A model generated the notes under the pieces. That model was not told where the DNA came from. It saw nothing but the letters and a program-made list of their open reading frames with translations, and did not search any database. A stretch of DNA of 53,869 nucleotides from an uncultured Duncaniella sp. (GTDB lineage Bacteria > Bacteroidota > Bacteroidia > Bacteroidales > Muribaculaceae), in assembly GCA_910578615.1 (NCBI GenBank), contig CAJTRI010000008.1, positions 72,896 through 126,764 of the forward strand. Reading direction: 5' to 3'. Position numbers and translations under genes: made by a program. Of the stretch, positions 6,613 through 15,723 are shown piece by piece (positions within the stretch are counted from its first letter, which is position 1; each line of letters opens with the position of its first letter).

Positions 6613-8169
6613 TCAGGCTTCGATTTTCTTGTATTTGGGAACAAGTATCTTCATTATAGACCATCCGATGAGGTAAGCCACACCGCAGATGCAGAATATG
6701 ATGAAATAACCTGCGGGTTTGCCTTCGAAGCCCATGAACGACATGGGTTCGCGGAGATACTGTGCGCCCTGCGCGAGAAGTTCCTTGGTCATCTCGACAG
6801 TTGTTCCGTCAACAACGGTGGTACCGGCCGCATATGAGAAAAGCATGCCGGAGCCTTTGTTGATGAGGAACGATCCGATACCTCCGGCCATGCCGCCGAT
6901 ACCGATGATGGTGGCGATGGTGCTCTTGGGGAACATATCGCCCACTACGGAATATATGTTGGCCGACCATGACTGGTGGGCGGCTCCGGCAAGGCCGATG
7001 ATGATGATGGGCCACCATGGCGAGTAGTTGCCGAGAGGTTGGGCGAGGAGTGCCAGAAGTGGGAAGAGTGCGAATATGAACATGGCGCGCATACGGGCGG
7101 CATAGGGGTTAAGCCCGGTCTTGTCCATGATGATGGTCGGAAGTTTGCCGCCATAGATGGACAGCATGGTGATGGCATAGAGCACGAAGATGAGCATCTG
7201 GGCCATGGGGGTGTCAGATGAGTATCCGTAGACGTCTGAGATGTAGGCTGGTGTCCAGAAAAGGAAGAACCACCATACGCCGTCGGTCATGAATTTGCCA
7301 ACGAAGACTGCCCAGGTCTGGGGGTATTTGAAACATTGGAGGAAGGGGATGTCCTTCTCCTTTGAGTCTTCGGTCTCAGCTTCCTTTCTTGGTGATTCGT
7401 CAAGCTCGCTGTCCTGCTCTATATAGGCGAGTTCGGCAGAATTGACATGTGGATTGGCGGCAGGTTTTTTGTAGAGCCACATCCAGAATCCCATCCAGAT
7501 GAAGCCGAGTCCGCCGATGACTACGAATGCCATCTCCCATCCGTTGCCTACGCCTGCCTGCTGGAAGAAACGTGCAAGTGGCGGGATGGAGACGGGGGCG
7601 AGGAGGGCGCCTACGGTGGCTCCGGCATTGAAGATGGATGTGGAGAAAGCGCGGTCTCGTTTGGGGAAGTATTCGGCTGTAACCTTTACGGCTGCGGGGA
7701 AGTTGCCGGCCTCGCCGAGTCCGAGCACCACGCGTGCGGCGATAAAGTAATAGACAGAGGTGATGGCTATGGTGGAGGCAACAGCGCCGGTGGCACCTAC
7801 CATTTCGGCTGCGTCATGGAGACCGACGGTGTGTTCGGTAGCCCATCCGCATACGGCATGGAGGCATGCGCCGGCCGACCAGATGAAGATGGCCCATAGA
7901 TAGCCTTTCTTGGTACCCATCCAGTCGATGAAGCGGCCGGCAAACAGGTTGGCTATGGCGTAAACGATGGAGAAGATGGCGGTGATGGTGCCGTAGTCGG
8001 AATCGGTCCAGTGGAACTCTGGGGCGATGAAGTCTTTCCAGGTTAGCGACAGCACCTGACGGTCAAGATAGTTGACCGTGGTGGCAAAGAAGAGAAGTCC
8101 GCATATGATCCAGCGGAAATTGGTCATCTTCCTGCCCTGTGCGTTCGCCTGGGAGATTGTTGAACTCAT
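6613..8169 (-). CDS. MFS transporter, hexuronate (ExuT-like)
   Basis: This 518-residue inner-membrane protein belongs to the anion:cation symporter group of the major facilitator superfamily. The start of TM1 (RWIICGLLFFATTVNYLDRQ) is typical of ExuT/GudP-type hexuronate and glucarate carriers. About 12 membrane segments are visible, with a long charged central loop near residues 235-270 (YIEQDSELDESPRKEAETED). It is the last gene after uxaC, so galacturonate or glucuronate uptake is the likely role. The substrate is inferred from context. An ACCTTAAA motif lies just before its ATG, as for two other genes of the locus. Confidence 0.88.
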   Translation of the reverse strand: MSSTISQANAQGRKMTNFRWIICGLLFFATTVNYLDRQVLSLTWKDFIAPEFHWTDSDYGTITAIFSIVYAIANLFAGRFIDWMGTKKGYLWAIFIWSAGACLHAVCGWATEHTVGLHDAAEMVGATGAVASTIAITSVYYFIAARVVLGLGEAGNFPAAVKVTAEYFPKRDRAFSTSIFNAGATVGALLAPVSIPPLARFFQQAGVGNGWEMAFVVIGGLGFIWMGFWMWLYKKPAANPHVNSAELAYIEQDSELDESPRKEAETEDSKEKDIPFLQCFKYPQTWAVFVGKFMTDGVWWFFLFWTPAYISDVYGYSSDTPMAQMLIFVLYAITMLSIYGGKLPTIIMDKTGLNPYAARMRAMFIFALFPLLALLAQPLGNYSPWWPIIIIGLAGAAHQSWSANIYSVVGDMFPKSTIATIIGIGGMAGGIGSFLINKGSGMLFSYAAGTTVVDGTTVEMTKELLAQGAQYLREPMSFMGFEGKPAGYFIIFCICGVAYLIGWSIMKILVPKYKKIEA

Positions 8170-8175
8170 GTGGTT

Positions 8176-8276
8176 GGTTTAAGGTTTGGTGAAGTGTTGT
8201 GATTGGATTATTTATGTTTTAAGGTTTAAGGTATAAAGCCTGGCAGATAGACCACGCTCTAAACCTTAAACCATAA
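8176..8276. repeat. GGTTTAAGGTTT repeats and inverted repeat between uxaC and the MFS gene
   Basis: The gap holds GGTTTAAGGTTT at 8176-8187, a related unit at 8217-8232, and an inverted copy at 8260-8272. TTATGTTTTAAGGTTTA (8212-8228) and TAAACCTTAAACCATAA (8260-8276) form a 17-bp inverted repeat with one mismatch. This could be an mRNA processing or attenuation structure, or a regulator site. Confidence 0.6.
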
Positions 8277-8291
8277 AATTCGGATAGAGGA

Positions 8292-8315
8292 TCATGGCAT
8301 GGTTGTCTGCCATGA
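8292..8315 (-). other. Hairpin after uxaC
   Basis: TCATGGCA and TGCCATGA form an 8-bp perfect stem with an 8-nt loop just beyond the uxaC stop codon. There is no T run on the minus strand, so it may stabilise a 3' end rather than terminate. Confidence 0.4.
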
Positions 8316-8325
8316 CCCATGATTT

Positions 8326-9741
8326 TCAGAATTTGAAGTAGTTCTTTGCGTTATTGTAGCAGATGTCCTCGATCATCTGGTTGACACGCTTCTCCTCATA
8401 GCCTGTGTAGGGTATTTCACCGTTTTCCACATCGGAGCCTACGAGGTTGCAGAGCGTGCGGCGGAAATACTCGTGGCGGGGATAGGAGAGGAACGAACGG
8501 GAGTCGGTAAGCATTCCTACAAACCGGCTGAGCAGACCCAGGAGTGAAAGGGCGTTCATCTGTTTCTGCATTCCGTCCTTCTGGTCAAGGAACCACCATC
8601 CCGAGCCGAACTGTATCTTGCCGGCCACGGAGCCGTCCTGGAAGTTGCCGAGCATTGTGGCAAGTACCTCGTTGGCGCAGGGATTGAGGTTGTAGAGGAT
8701 AGTCTTGGCGAGTTTGCCACGTGTATTCAGTGTGTCAAGATATTTGGCACAGGCTTTGGCTGTGGTGAATTCGCCTATGGAGTCAAAACCGGTGTCGGGG
8801 CCGAGGAGCTTGAACATCTTGGTGTTGTTGTTGCGGATGGCTCCGTAGTGGAACTGTTGTGTCCAGCCTGATTCGTAGTCCATCTCTCCGAAGATTATCA
8901 TCATGGCGCTCTTGAATTTGAGGATTTCCTCTTTTGTCAGCTCCTTGCCTCCGTATACCTTGTCGAAGATAGCCTCGATTTCGGCATCGGTGTAGTCTTC
9001 GGCGTAGAATTCCTCTATACCGTGGTCAGAGAGGCGGCAGCCCATCTCTTCAAAGAATTCATGACGTTTTCTGAGAGCGTCAATCATGTCATTGAATTTG
9101 CAGATGTTGACACCAGACACTTCGGCGAGTTTCTCCACATAGGCGCGGAATTCGGCAGGATTTTCTACGGCCATGGCCTTGTCGGGACGCCAGGTGGGAA
9201 GCATCTTGATTTCGAAACCGCTGTCTTTTACCTGTTTGTGGTATTCGAGGGTGTCAACGGGGTCATCCGTTGTACAGACGGTCTCAACATTGTATCGGCG
9301 CATGAGTCCGCGAGCGGTCATCGAGGGGTCGTTGAGGAGCTTGTCGTTGCACTCGTCAAAGATCTCGCGTGCAGTCTCGGGATTGAGAAGCTTGTCGATA
9401 CCGAAAGCGGTCTTCAATTCAAGGTGAGTCCAGTGATAGAGAGGGTTGCGGAAGGTATAGGGGACTGTCTCGGCCCACTTCTGGAATTTTTCCCAGTCGG
9501 TGGTATCGGCTCCTGTGCAGAAACGTTCCTCTACACCGTTGGAGCGCATGGCGCGCCATTTGTAGTGGTCGCCACCGAGCCATATCTCGGTGATGGATTT
9601 GAATTTATGGTCATCAGCTACCATTTTGGGGATGAGGTGGCAATGGTAGTCGATGATGGGCATCTTTGCCGCATGTTCGTGGTAAAGCTTCTGCGCGGTC
9701 TCGGTTTGCAGCAGGAAGTTTTCGTCCATGAATGGATTCAT
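8326..9741 (-). CDS. uxaC: Glucuronate/galacturonate isomerase
   Basis: This 471-residue cytosolic enzyme isomerises D-galacturonate to D-tagaturonate (and D-glucuronate to D-fructuronate). It is a metal-dependent amidohydrolase-fold protein. Visible features are the N-terminal metal site IIDYHCHL, the IWLGGDHYKWRAMRSNG segment, TTDDPVDTLEYH, and the C-terminal LTDSRSFLSYPRHEYFRR. Length matches UxaC. It lies between uxaA (28 bp upstream) and the hexuronate carrier. The neighbouring uxaA and uxaB, with no uxuA/uxuB, indicate use in the galacturonate branch. Confidence 0.96.
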   Translation of the reverse strand: MNPFMDENFLLQTETAQKLYHEHAAKMPIIDYHCHLIPKMVADDHKFKSITEIWLGGDHYKWRAMRSNGVEERFCTGADTTDWEKFQKWAETVPYTFRNPLYHWTHLELKTAFGIDKLLNPETAREIFDECNDKLLNDPSMTARGLMRRYNVETVCTTDDPVDTLEYHKQVKDSGFEIKMLPTWRPDKAMAVENPAEFRAYVEKLAEVSGVNICKFNDMIDALRKRHEFFEEMGCRLSDHGIEEFYAEDYTDAEIEAIFDKVYGGKELTKEEILKFKSAMMIIFGEMDYESGWTQQFHYGAIRNNNTKMFKLLGPDTGFDSIGEFTTAKACAKYLDTLNTRGKLAKTILYNLNPCANEVLATMLGNFQDGSVAGKIQFGSGWWFLDQKDGMQKQMNALSLLGLLSRFVGMLTDSRSFLSYPRHEYFRRTLCNLVGSDVENGEIPYTGYEEKRVNQMIEDICYNNAKNYFKF

Positions 9742-9769
9742 ATCTGTTTCTGTGCTTTTGTTGGATTAA

Positions 9770-11284
9770 TTAAAGTGTCACTCCGTTTTTGAATATGGAG
9801 ATTTCGTGGATGCCGGCTTTCTCGGAATTGACCTGTTCGCCTGAGGCCACACGCAACACGTAGTCGATGAACTGGTCTCGGACATCACGCATGGATTTGT
9901 CCTCGACGAGCTGTCCGGCGTTGAAGTCTATCCATGCCGGTTTGCGTGCCGCGAGGCCGGAGTTGGTGGAGACCTTCATTGTAGGTACGAAAGTGGCGAA
10001 GGGGGTACCTCGGCCTGTGGTGAAGAGCACCATCTGGCAACCGGCGGCTGCAAGGGCTGTTGCGGCCACGAGGTCGTTGCCGGGAGCAGAAAGCAGGTTA
10101 AGACCGTGTTCCTGTATGCGCTCACCATATTCCATGACGCCGAAGACAGGGCTTTTGCCTGACTTCTGTGTGCATCCGAGAGCCTTTTCTTCAAGTGTGG
10201 AGATACCGCCGGCCTTGTTGCCCGGAGAAGGGTTTTCACCCACAGGCTCGCCATGGCTGAGGAAGTATTCCTTGAAGTTGTTTATAAGTGATATAGTCTG
10301 TCCGAGCAGTGCGGGAGATGCGCAGCGCTCCATCAGTATGGTCTCGGCTCCGAACATCTCTGGAACCTCGGTAAGGACGGTCGTGCCGCCTTCCTCGTCG
10401 CAGAGCCAGTCTGAGAACTCTCCGAGAAGAGGATTGGCGGTAATGCCTGAAAATCCGTCCGAACCGCCGCATTTCAGACCTATACGCAGTCTGGATGCCG
10501 GGCATGTGGTGCGCTTGTATTTACGGGCCTGTTCATAGAGGGCTTTGAGCATAGAGACACCTGTCTCCACTTCGTCACCTTCTACCTCCTGACACACCAT
10601 GAACTTTACTTTGTCACGGTCATAGTCGCCGCAGAACTCCTCGAACACCTTTGGCTGGTTGTTCTCACATCCGAGGCCTACGACGAGGATGCCGCCGGCG
10701 TTGGGGTGGTGAACCATGTCACGCAGAATCTTCTTGGTATTCTCATGGTCGTCACCGAGCTGTGAGCAGCCATAGTTATGGGGGAATCCGAATATACCGT
10801 CCACACCCTCGGCGCCTGTCTCGGCGTTCACGCGGTCAACAATCTGTTTGACAATGCCGTTGACACAGCCGACGGTGGGAATTACCCACACTTCGTTGCG
10901 GATACCTACCTGTCCGTCCGGGCGCATGTAACCTTCGAAAGTGGCTTCCTGGCCGTTGCGTGCGTGGCCGGGGGCCGGACAGTGATCGTTTTTTATTGAG
11001 ATGTCCGAATAGTCAAGCTGTCCTTCGAGATTAGTCTTGATGTCGTCATGGTCGAGGTAGCATCCTTTTGCCACTGCATGACGGGCATGTCCGATGGGGA
11101 ATCCGTATTTGACAACGTTCTCTCCCTCGGCTATGTCAGTGAGGGCGAACTTGTGGCCGGCCGGGATGTCCTGCATCAGAGTGACATCTCCGACTCCGTC
11201 AACGGTGACAACCGTGCCCTTTGACATGGGGTTGATTGCCACCGCCACGTTGTCGGCGGGATTTATTTTAAGAAAATCTTTCAT
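9770..11284 (-). CDS. uxaA: Altronate dehydratase
   Basis: This 504-residue enzyme removes water from D-altronate to give 2-keto-3-deoxygluconate. It has the fused form: an N-terminal SAF domain (about residues 1-95, including GEPVIGHARHAV-like positions) and a large UxaA/GarD catalytic domain (GYMRPDGQVGIRNEVWVIPT, then GFPHNYGCSQLGDDHENT and GLKCGGSDGFSGITANP). I chose the ATG at 11284 (MKDFLKINPADN), 10 bp after the uxaB stop. The ATG at 11308 would overlap uxaB by 14 nt. It is the third step of the galacturonate pathway encoded here. Confidence 0.94.
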   Translation of the reverse strand: MKDFLKINPADNVAVAINPMSKGTVVTVDGVGDVTLMQDIPAGHKFALTDIAEGENVVKYGFPIGHARHAVAKGCYLDHDDIKTNLEGQLDYSDISIKNDHCPAPGHARNGQEATFEGYMRPDGQVGIRNEVWVIPTVGCVNGIVKQIVDRVNAETGAEGVDGIFGFPHNYGCSQLGDDHENTKKILRDMVHHPNAGGILVVGLGCENNQPKVFEEFCGDYDRDKVKFMVCQEVEGDEVETGVSMLKALYEQARKYKRTTCPASRLRIGLKCGGSDGFSGITANPLLGEFSDWLCDEEGGTTVLTEVPEMFGAETILMERCASPALLGQTISLINNFKEYFLSHGEPVGENPSPGNKAGGISTLEEKALGCTQKSGKSPVFGVMEYGERIQEHGLNLLSAPGNDLVAATALAAAGCQMVLFTTGRGTPFATFVPTMKVSTNSGLAARKPAWIDFNAGQLVEDKSMRDVRDQFIDYVLRVASGEQVNSEKAGIHEISIFKNGVTL

Positions 11285-11294
11285 CAGCCGGCTG

Positions 11295-12782
11295 TTATGC
11301 TTCGACAACTTCCTTTACGGTTTCGAGCATTCCCTTGTCGCGGATGCAGTCGAGGTAGTAGACCACCATGTCTGTGAGGCCGGGAATCTCGTTGAGGTCT
11401 CCGTGTTCGCCCCAGATGAGGTCTTTTGCAGCGAGGACGCCTTCTGCCACCTTGCGGGTGTCGCCTGTTGCCCACAGGTCGGTGAGGAGGGTCATTATCT
11501 TCTGGTCATCCTTCGGCTCGATGGGTGTGCCGTCTTCGCGGTTGCCACCTTTGTAGTAGGTGATGAGGGCTGCGAGTCCGAGCACAAGACCCTTGGGTAG
11601 CTCTCCCTTGCGTTCGAGGTAGACTTTGAGACCGGGAAGGTCGCGGGTCTGGAATTTGGGGAAGGCGTTGAGCATGATGGAGGTCACCTGGTGGTCAACG
11701 TAGGGATTGTTGAAGCGTTCGAGAACGTCGGCTCCGAACTTCTGGAGCTCTTCCATCGGGAGGTTGAGCGTCTGCATCAGCTCGTCAAACTGTACCTTGT
11801 GGATGTATTTTCCGAGCAGGGGATGGTTGCAGGCGTCACGCACGATGTTGACACCGCTGAGGAAGGTGACGGGTGAGAGAACGGTGTGGGGGCCGTTGAG
11901 AAGTGTCACTTTGCGTTCGTGATAGGGGGCCTCGGAGTCGGTGATGAGAACTTGGAGACCGGCCTTTTCGGCAGGGAACTCTGCACGGAGCTGTTCGATG
12001 GTCATGTTGGATGCGCGCTCGATCACCCAGAGGTGGAATGCCTCGCCCTGTACCACGAGGTTGTCCTTGTAGCCGAGTTTCTCCTGTATCGAGTCGATTT
12101 CCTTGCGGGGGAAGCCGGGAACGATGCGGTCAACGAGGGTGGCGCATACATAGTTGTATTTTTCGAACCATTCCTTGAAGCCTTCATAGTCAGAGGCAAG
12201 ATCTTCTTTCCATAGCTCGATGTATTTGTTGATGCAGTCTTTGAGGTGGTGGCCGTTTTCAAAGATAAGCTCGCAGGGCATGATGATGAAGCCCTTGGCG
12301 GGATCGCCTCCGAATGTCTTGTAGCGACGGTAGAGGAGCTGGGTGAGCTTGCCGGGATATGATGACGCAGGACGGTCGGCGAGTTTGCATGAGGGATCGA
12401 AAGTGATGCCGGCCTCGGTGGTGTTGGAGATGACGAAACGCATCTCCGGCTGGTCTGCGAGGGCCAGGAACGCATCAGTCTGGGTGAAGGGGCTGATGCC
12501 CCGGCTGATAACGTCAACGCGGGTGAACGAGTTAACTACCTCACCGTCAAGACGTCCTTGGAGATTTACATGATAGAGACAGTCCTGCCCTTCGAGAAGC
12601 TGCATCACGAAGTTGTCAGGTGTACCCTGTATGCAGACAACGGATGAGTTGAAGTCGGTCTTGTCATTCATGTTCTTGATAATCCAGTCCACGAATGCGC
12701 GGAGGAAGTTACCTTCGCCGAACTGGATGATTCTCTCGGGGGCAACAGCCTTGGGAGCAGTGAGTTTGTTTAATGCTTTCAT
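11295..12782 (-). CDS. uxaB: Tagaturonate reductase (altronate oxidoreductase)
   Basis: This 495-residue enzyme reduces D-tagaturonate to D-altronate with NADH. It belongs to the long-chain mannitol dehydrogenase family: a Rossmann domain with IIQFGEGNFLRAFVDWI near residues 19-35, then a helical C-terminal domain with the family Lys-Asn/His region (LLNGPHTVLSPVTFLSG). Length is normal. It precedes uxaA by 10 bp. An ACCTTAAAA motif lies directly upstream of its ATG (12784-12792), as for the GH43 and transporter genes. Confidence 0.95.
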   Translation of the reverse strand: MKALNKLTAPKAVAPERIIQFGEGNFLRAFVDWIIKNMNDKTDFNSSVVCIQGTPDNFVMQLLEGQDCLYHVNLQGRLDGEVVNSFTRVDVISRGISPFTQTDAFLALADQPEMRFVISNTTEAGITFDPSCKLADRPASSYPGKLTQLLYRRYKTFGGDPAKGFIIMPCELIFENGHHLKDCINKYIELWKEDLASDYEGFKEWFEKYNYVCATLVDRIVPGFPRKEIDSIQEKLGYKDNLVVQGEAFHLWVIERASNMTIEQLRAEFPAEKAGLQVLITDSEAPYHERKVTLLNGPHTVLSPVTFLSGVNIVRDACNHPLLGKYIHKVQFDELMQTLNLPMEELQKFGADVLERFNNPYVDHQVTSIMLNAFPKFQTRDLPGLKVYLERKGELPKGLVLGLAALITYYKGGNREDGTPIEPKDDQKIMTLLTDLWATGDTRKVAEGVLAAKDLIWGEHGDLNEIPGLTDMVVYYLDCIRDKGMLETVKEVVEA

Positions 12783-12814
12783 TTTTTAAGGTATGTTGGT
12801 TAATCGTTTTTTAT

Positions 12815-13780
12815 TTATTTAAGAGGGTTCCAGCTTGTGGAATGATTGAAGACGCGGTCAAGGTCGAGCAGAGTCTCTGCAACCTTCTTGTCAGGATTAG
12901 ATGCCCAGCTGACACGGGTGGACTGAGAGGCTCCGGGGCCTTTTGAGCCGTATTCGCCATATCGGGCAGTCTTTTCGTTTTCAGTGTTGTTCCAGTTGTG
13001 CCAGCCGGCCGGCAGTATGTGGCTGCCCATCTCGCAGTTGATGAACATCGTATGGGCATACGGGCGCCATGGACGTCCGAGATATACCTTGTCAATACCG
13101 GGTGCGGCTGTAAGACGGCAGTTGTCAAACACATATCCCACGGCTACATCCGCCGGGGTCGATGCCGCCGTGATGTAGCTGTTTCTCTTTGAGTGTATGG
13201 TGCAGTCCTTGAAATAGGCTGTGGCCGGCCCGAATATGAAGTCTGTCGTTCCCTCGATATAGCAGTTGTTGAAGAAGAGACGGCAGTTCTTCCCGCCTGT
13301 GAAGATGGTGTCCTGGTTGCCGAGGAAACGGCAGTTCTCGAATGTCAGACGGTCACCCTCGGTGTGGAGAGCTACGGCCTGTCCAAGCTGGGGGGCATTG
13401 TTCTCAATGGTGAGATTCTTGAAATGCAGGTCTTCACCTTCCACCTTGACGCTGTATGTGCGGAAGGTTCCCATCTTGTCGATGTTGGCATGATGGTCGA
13501 AGGTGAGAATGGTATTTTCGGGATTCTCGCCAACGAATGTCACATTTTTAAGCCATGACGGTATGACGATTTTTTCCTTGTAGATGCCGGGGGCGATATG
13601 GACAGTGACGGTATAGTCCATATATGCCCTGATTCCTTCAAGTGCTTCAGTGACGGTGGCATAGTCGCCTGTGCCGTCCTGCGCTACGAAGATGTCATGC
13701 TTCCATTTGTCAGTGCCGGCAGCGTTTGCGGCAATGAGCGAAAAAAAGAATGTGATGATTGACAGTATCTTGAATTTCAT
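12815..13780 (-). CDS. Pectin methylesterase (CE8), secreted
   Basis: This 321-residue carbohydrate esterase removes methyl groups from homogalacturonan, making it a substrate for lyases and polygalacturonases. An N-terminal signal peptide (MKFKILSIITFFFSLIAANA) indicates export. CE8 motifs follow in order: GQAVAL with the conserved Gln, LGNQDTIFTG with the first catalytic Asp, GTTDFIFGPATAYF with the second Asp, and YLGRPWRPYA with the substrate-binding Arg and Trp. It is 24 bp downstream of the GH43 gene and 32 bp upstream of uxaB. A periplasmic or surface location is not decided by the sequence. Confidence 0.94.
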   Translation of the reverse strand: MKFKILSIITFFFSLIAANAAGTDKWKHDIFVAQDGTGDYATVTEALEGIRAYMDYTVTVHIAPGIYKEKIVIPSWLKNVTFVGENPENTILTFDHHANIDKMGTFRTYSVKVEGEDLHFKNLTIENNAPQLGQAVALHTEGDRLTFENCRFLGNQDTIFTGGKNCRLFFNNCYIEGTTDFIFGPATAYFKDCTIHSKRNSYITAASTPADVAVGYVFDNCRLTAAPGIDKVYLGRPWRPYAHTMFINCEMGSHILPAGWHNWNNTENEKTARYGEYGSKGPGASQSTRVSWASNPDKKVAETLLDLDRVFNHSTSWNPLK

Positions 13781-13804
13781 AATTCGTGTGTGGGTGTGTG
13801 TCGC

Positions 13805-15493
13805 TTATTTTGTGATTCTGAACCAGTCGATGTCAAGCCATCCGCTGTCGTTGCTGTTCCAGTCGCGGGTGGAGAAGAGGCCGATTTTTGACCCTATCCA
13901 GTGTCCGACGTCTACTTTCAGCGGTCGTCCTATCTTGGTGAATTTTTTCCCGTCAAGGCTGTAAAAGAACGTGGCCTCCACTTTATAGTCGGGTTTCTGC
14001 ATCGGTTTCTTCGGGCCGGTCATGCTGATCTTGGCACGTAGGTAGACAGGCTGTCCTTCCGGGATTTTCACCTCTTCTGCCTTGGTCTCGGTGCCGCCTT
14101 TGTTGGCTTTGTAGCAGTCAGCCTCGACAAGGTATATGCCGTCTTCTCTCGATTCGAGGGCGAGAGCGCCATAGTTGTATCCGGCTACTATGAGACCGGC
14201 ACGTTCTCCGGCCATTGGCTTGTCATTCTTTTTGCGTGGGAAGAACTGTACCTTGGCTGTGGCTGTGAAGTTCCGGGCCGGGAATTTCTGTAACAGGAGG
14301 TTGGGTAGATTATAGAGGTTTTTCGCGCCGTCAGTATGCGTGGTATAGAGCCGCAGGGTGGAGGCGTTGGCGTCGGTGTAATACCATGTGGCGGCAGGAT
14401 TTCCCTTCCACTGCCATTGGAGGCCGAGAGAGTTCGTGTCGAATTCGTCACTTTCGGCAGGGGTCGCTTTGGGATAGTTCCTGCCTACATTTGGTTTGCG
14501 ATATTTCTTCACCGGCTCACCCTTTCCATCGCCGTCGGGATCTGTCCCTATGACGGGCCATCCGTTATCAAGCCATTGCATGGGTTGCAGGTGGACTACA
14601 CGGCCATACGGGCCTTTATCCTGGAAGTGTACGAACCAGTATTCCTTACCGTCAGGAGTGTCTACCCATCCACCCTGATGAGGGCCGTTGATGTCGGTAG
14701 AGCCTTGGTCCATTACGTTTTTCACGTCGTATGGCCCCCATGGATTCTTTGAGCGCAGCACTTCCTGCCATCCTGTCGGGACACCGCCGGCCGGCGAGAA
14801 GATATAGTACCAGCCATCGCGCTTGTACATCTTGGCACCCTCGATGGTCTCATTCTCTATATGTCCGTCATAGATTATGCGGTCTTGCCCGATGGTCGAT
14901 TTGCCGTCGGGTGTCATCTCTATCATGCCGATGATGCTTTTGAGTCCTGCGCGGCTTCCGGCATAACCGTGGGCCAGATAGGCTTTGCCGTCCTCGTCCC
15001 AGAACGGACACGGGTCTATTACTCCCTTGGCCTTGTAGACCAGGGTCAGCGGTTCCCATCTGCCGGCAGGATCCTTGGCCTTTGTCATGAATATACCGAG
15101 GTCGGGGTCTCCGTAATAGATATAGAATTCGCCGTTGTGATGGCGTATTGCCGGCGCCCACACGGCGTTGCCGTGGCTCGGATCAGGAGCCGACTGCGCG
15201 TATTCAGGCATCTCTTCTATGGCATGGCCTATAAGAGTCCAGTTGACAAGGTCTTTTGAGTGAAGTACGGGCAAACCGGGGATGTCACAGAAGCTCGACG
15301 CGGTCATATAGAAGTCTTCTCCGACACGGACTATGTCAGGGTCGGAATAATCTGCATCGATTATGGGATTCTGGTATTGTCCGTTGCCGAGATCCGGAAC
15401 CCACACCTCGGATATGGAGTCCTTGGCTTGGGAATAGATTGTGGCGTTCGCGGCTACAATCAACAAGGCAGCTCGGTAGGCAAGTTTTTGCAT
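13805..15493 (-). CDS. Glycoside hydrolase family 43, secreted
   Basis: This 562-residue exported protein (signal peptide about residues 1-23) has a five-bladed beta-propeller of family GH43 (about 35-340), followed by a beta-sandwich C2-type domain (about 350-560). The catalytic acids are visible: Asp51 in DADYSDPDIVRVG, the pKa-modulating Asp in DPCPFWDEDGKAYLAHG, and the Glu in ENETIEGAKMYKRDGWYY. Family members act as beta-xylosidases or alpha-L-arabinofuranosidases. In this pectin locus, removal of arabinose or xylose side chains is likely, but the exact linkage cannot be read. It is the first gene of the PME-uxaBAC-transporter run. Confidence 0.9.
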   Translation of the reverse strand: MQKLAYRAALLIVAANATIYSQAKDSISEVWVPDLGNGQYQNPIIDADYSDPDIVRVGEDFYMTASSFCDIPGLPVLHSKDLVNWTLIGHAIEEMPEYAQSAPDPSHGNAVWAPAIRHHNGEFYIYYGDPDLGIFMTKAKDPAGRWEPLTLVYKAKGVIDPCPFWDEDGKAYLAHGYAGSRAGLKSIIGMIEMTPDGKSTIGQDRIIYDGHIENETIEGAKMYKRDGWYYIFSPAGGVPTGWQEVLRSKNPWGPYDVKNVMDQGSTDINGPHQGGWVDTPDGKEYWFVHFQDKGPYGRVVHLQPMQWLDNGWPVIGTDPDGDGKGEPVKKYRKPNVGRNYPKATPAESDEFDTNSLGLQWQWKGNPAATWYYTDANASTLRLYTTHTDGAKNLYNLPNLLLQKFPARNFTATAKVQFFPRKKNDKPMAGERAGLIVAGYNYGALALESREDGIYLVEADCYKANKGGTETKAEEVKIPEGQPVYLRAKISMTGPKKPMQKPDYKVEATFFYSLDGKKFTKIGRPLKVDVGHWIGSKIGLFSTRDWNSNDSGWLDIDWFRITK

Positions 15494-15570
15494 GTCTTTT
15501 TAAGGTATTGATAATGTAGGTAGAAAAGATATGGGGTATGGTATTGTGCGCATTTGTGCAAAATCCGACC

Positions 15571-15578
15571 CAAAGTTA
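15571..15578 (-). promoter_or_regulatory. -7 box of the GH43-PME-uxaBAC operon
   Basis: The minus strand reads TAACTTTG, a full consensus match, giving a leader of about 73 nt before GH43. No TTG at the right spacing is seen, which would fit a promoter that needs an activator. Confidence 0.55.
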
Positions 15579-15660
15579 GTAAATTTCCATCGAAAAAAGG
15601 TGAAACGCTCAATTAAAAATTATAAAATATCATTTCGTAGATCTGTATTGCCTGAAAAGT

Positions 15661-15704
15661 CCGGGAGGCGCGGATGGTCTGTAAGAACCTTCCGCGCCTC
15701 CCGG
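15661..15704 (-). terminator. Terminator of the GH28-GH105 gene
   Basis: CCGGGAGGCGCGGA and TCCGCGCCTCCCGG form a perfect 14-bp G/C-rich stem 20 bp beyond the stop, followed on the minus strand by ACTTTTC. It separates this gene from the downstream GH43 operon. Confidence 0.75.
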
Positions 15705-15723
15705 CTTTATGGTTTCGTGTCGT

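Noticed and set aside
6446..6664. 72-codon minus-strand frame between the ferredoxin and transporter genes
   Set aside because: It covers the ferredoxin promoter and the transporter terminator, and its sequence is not protein-like.
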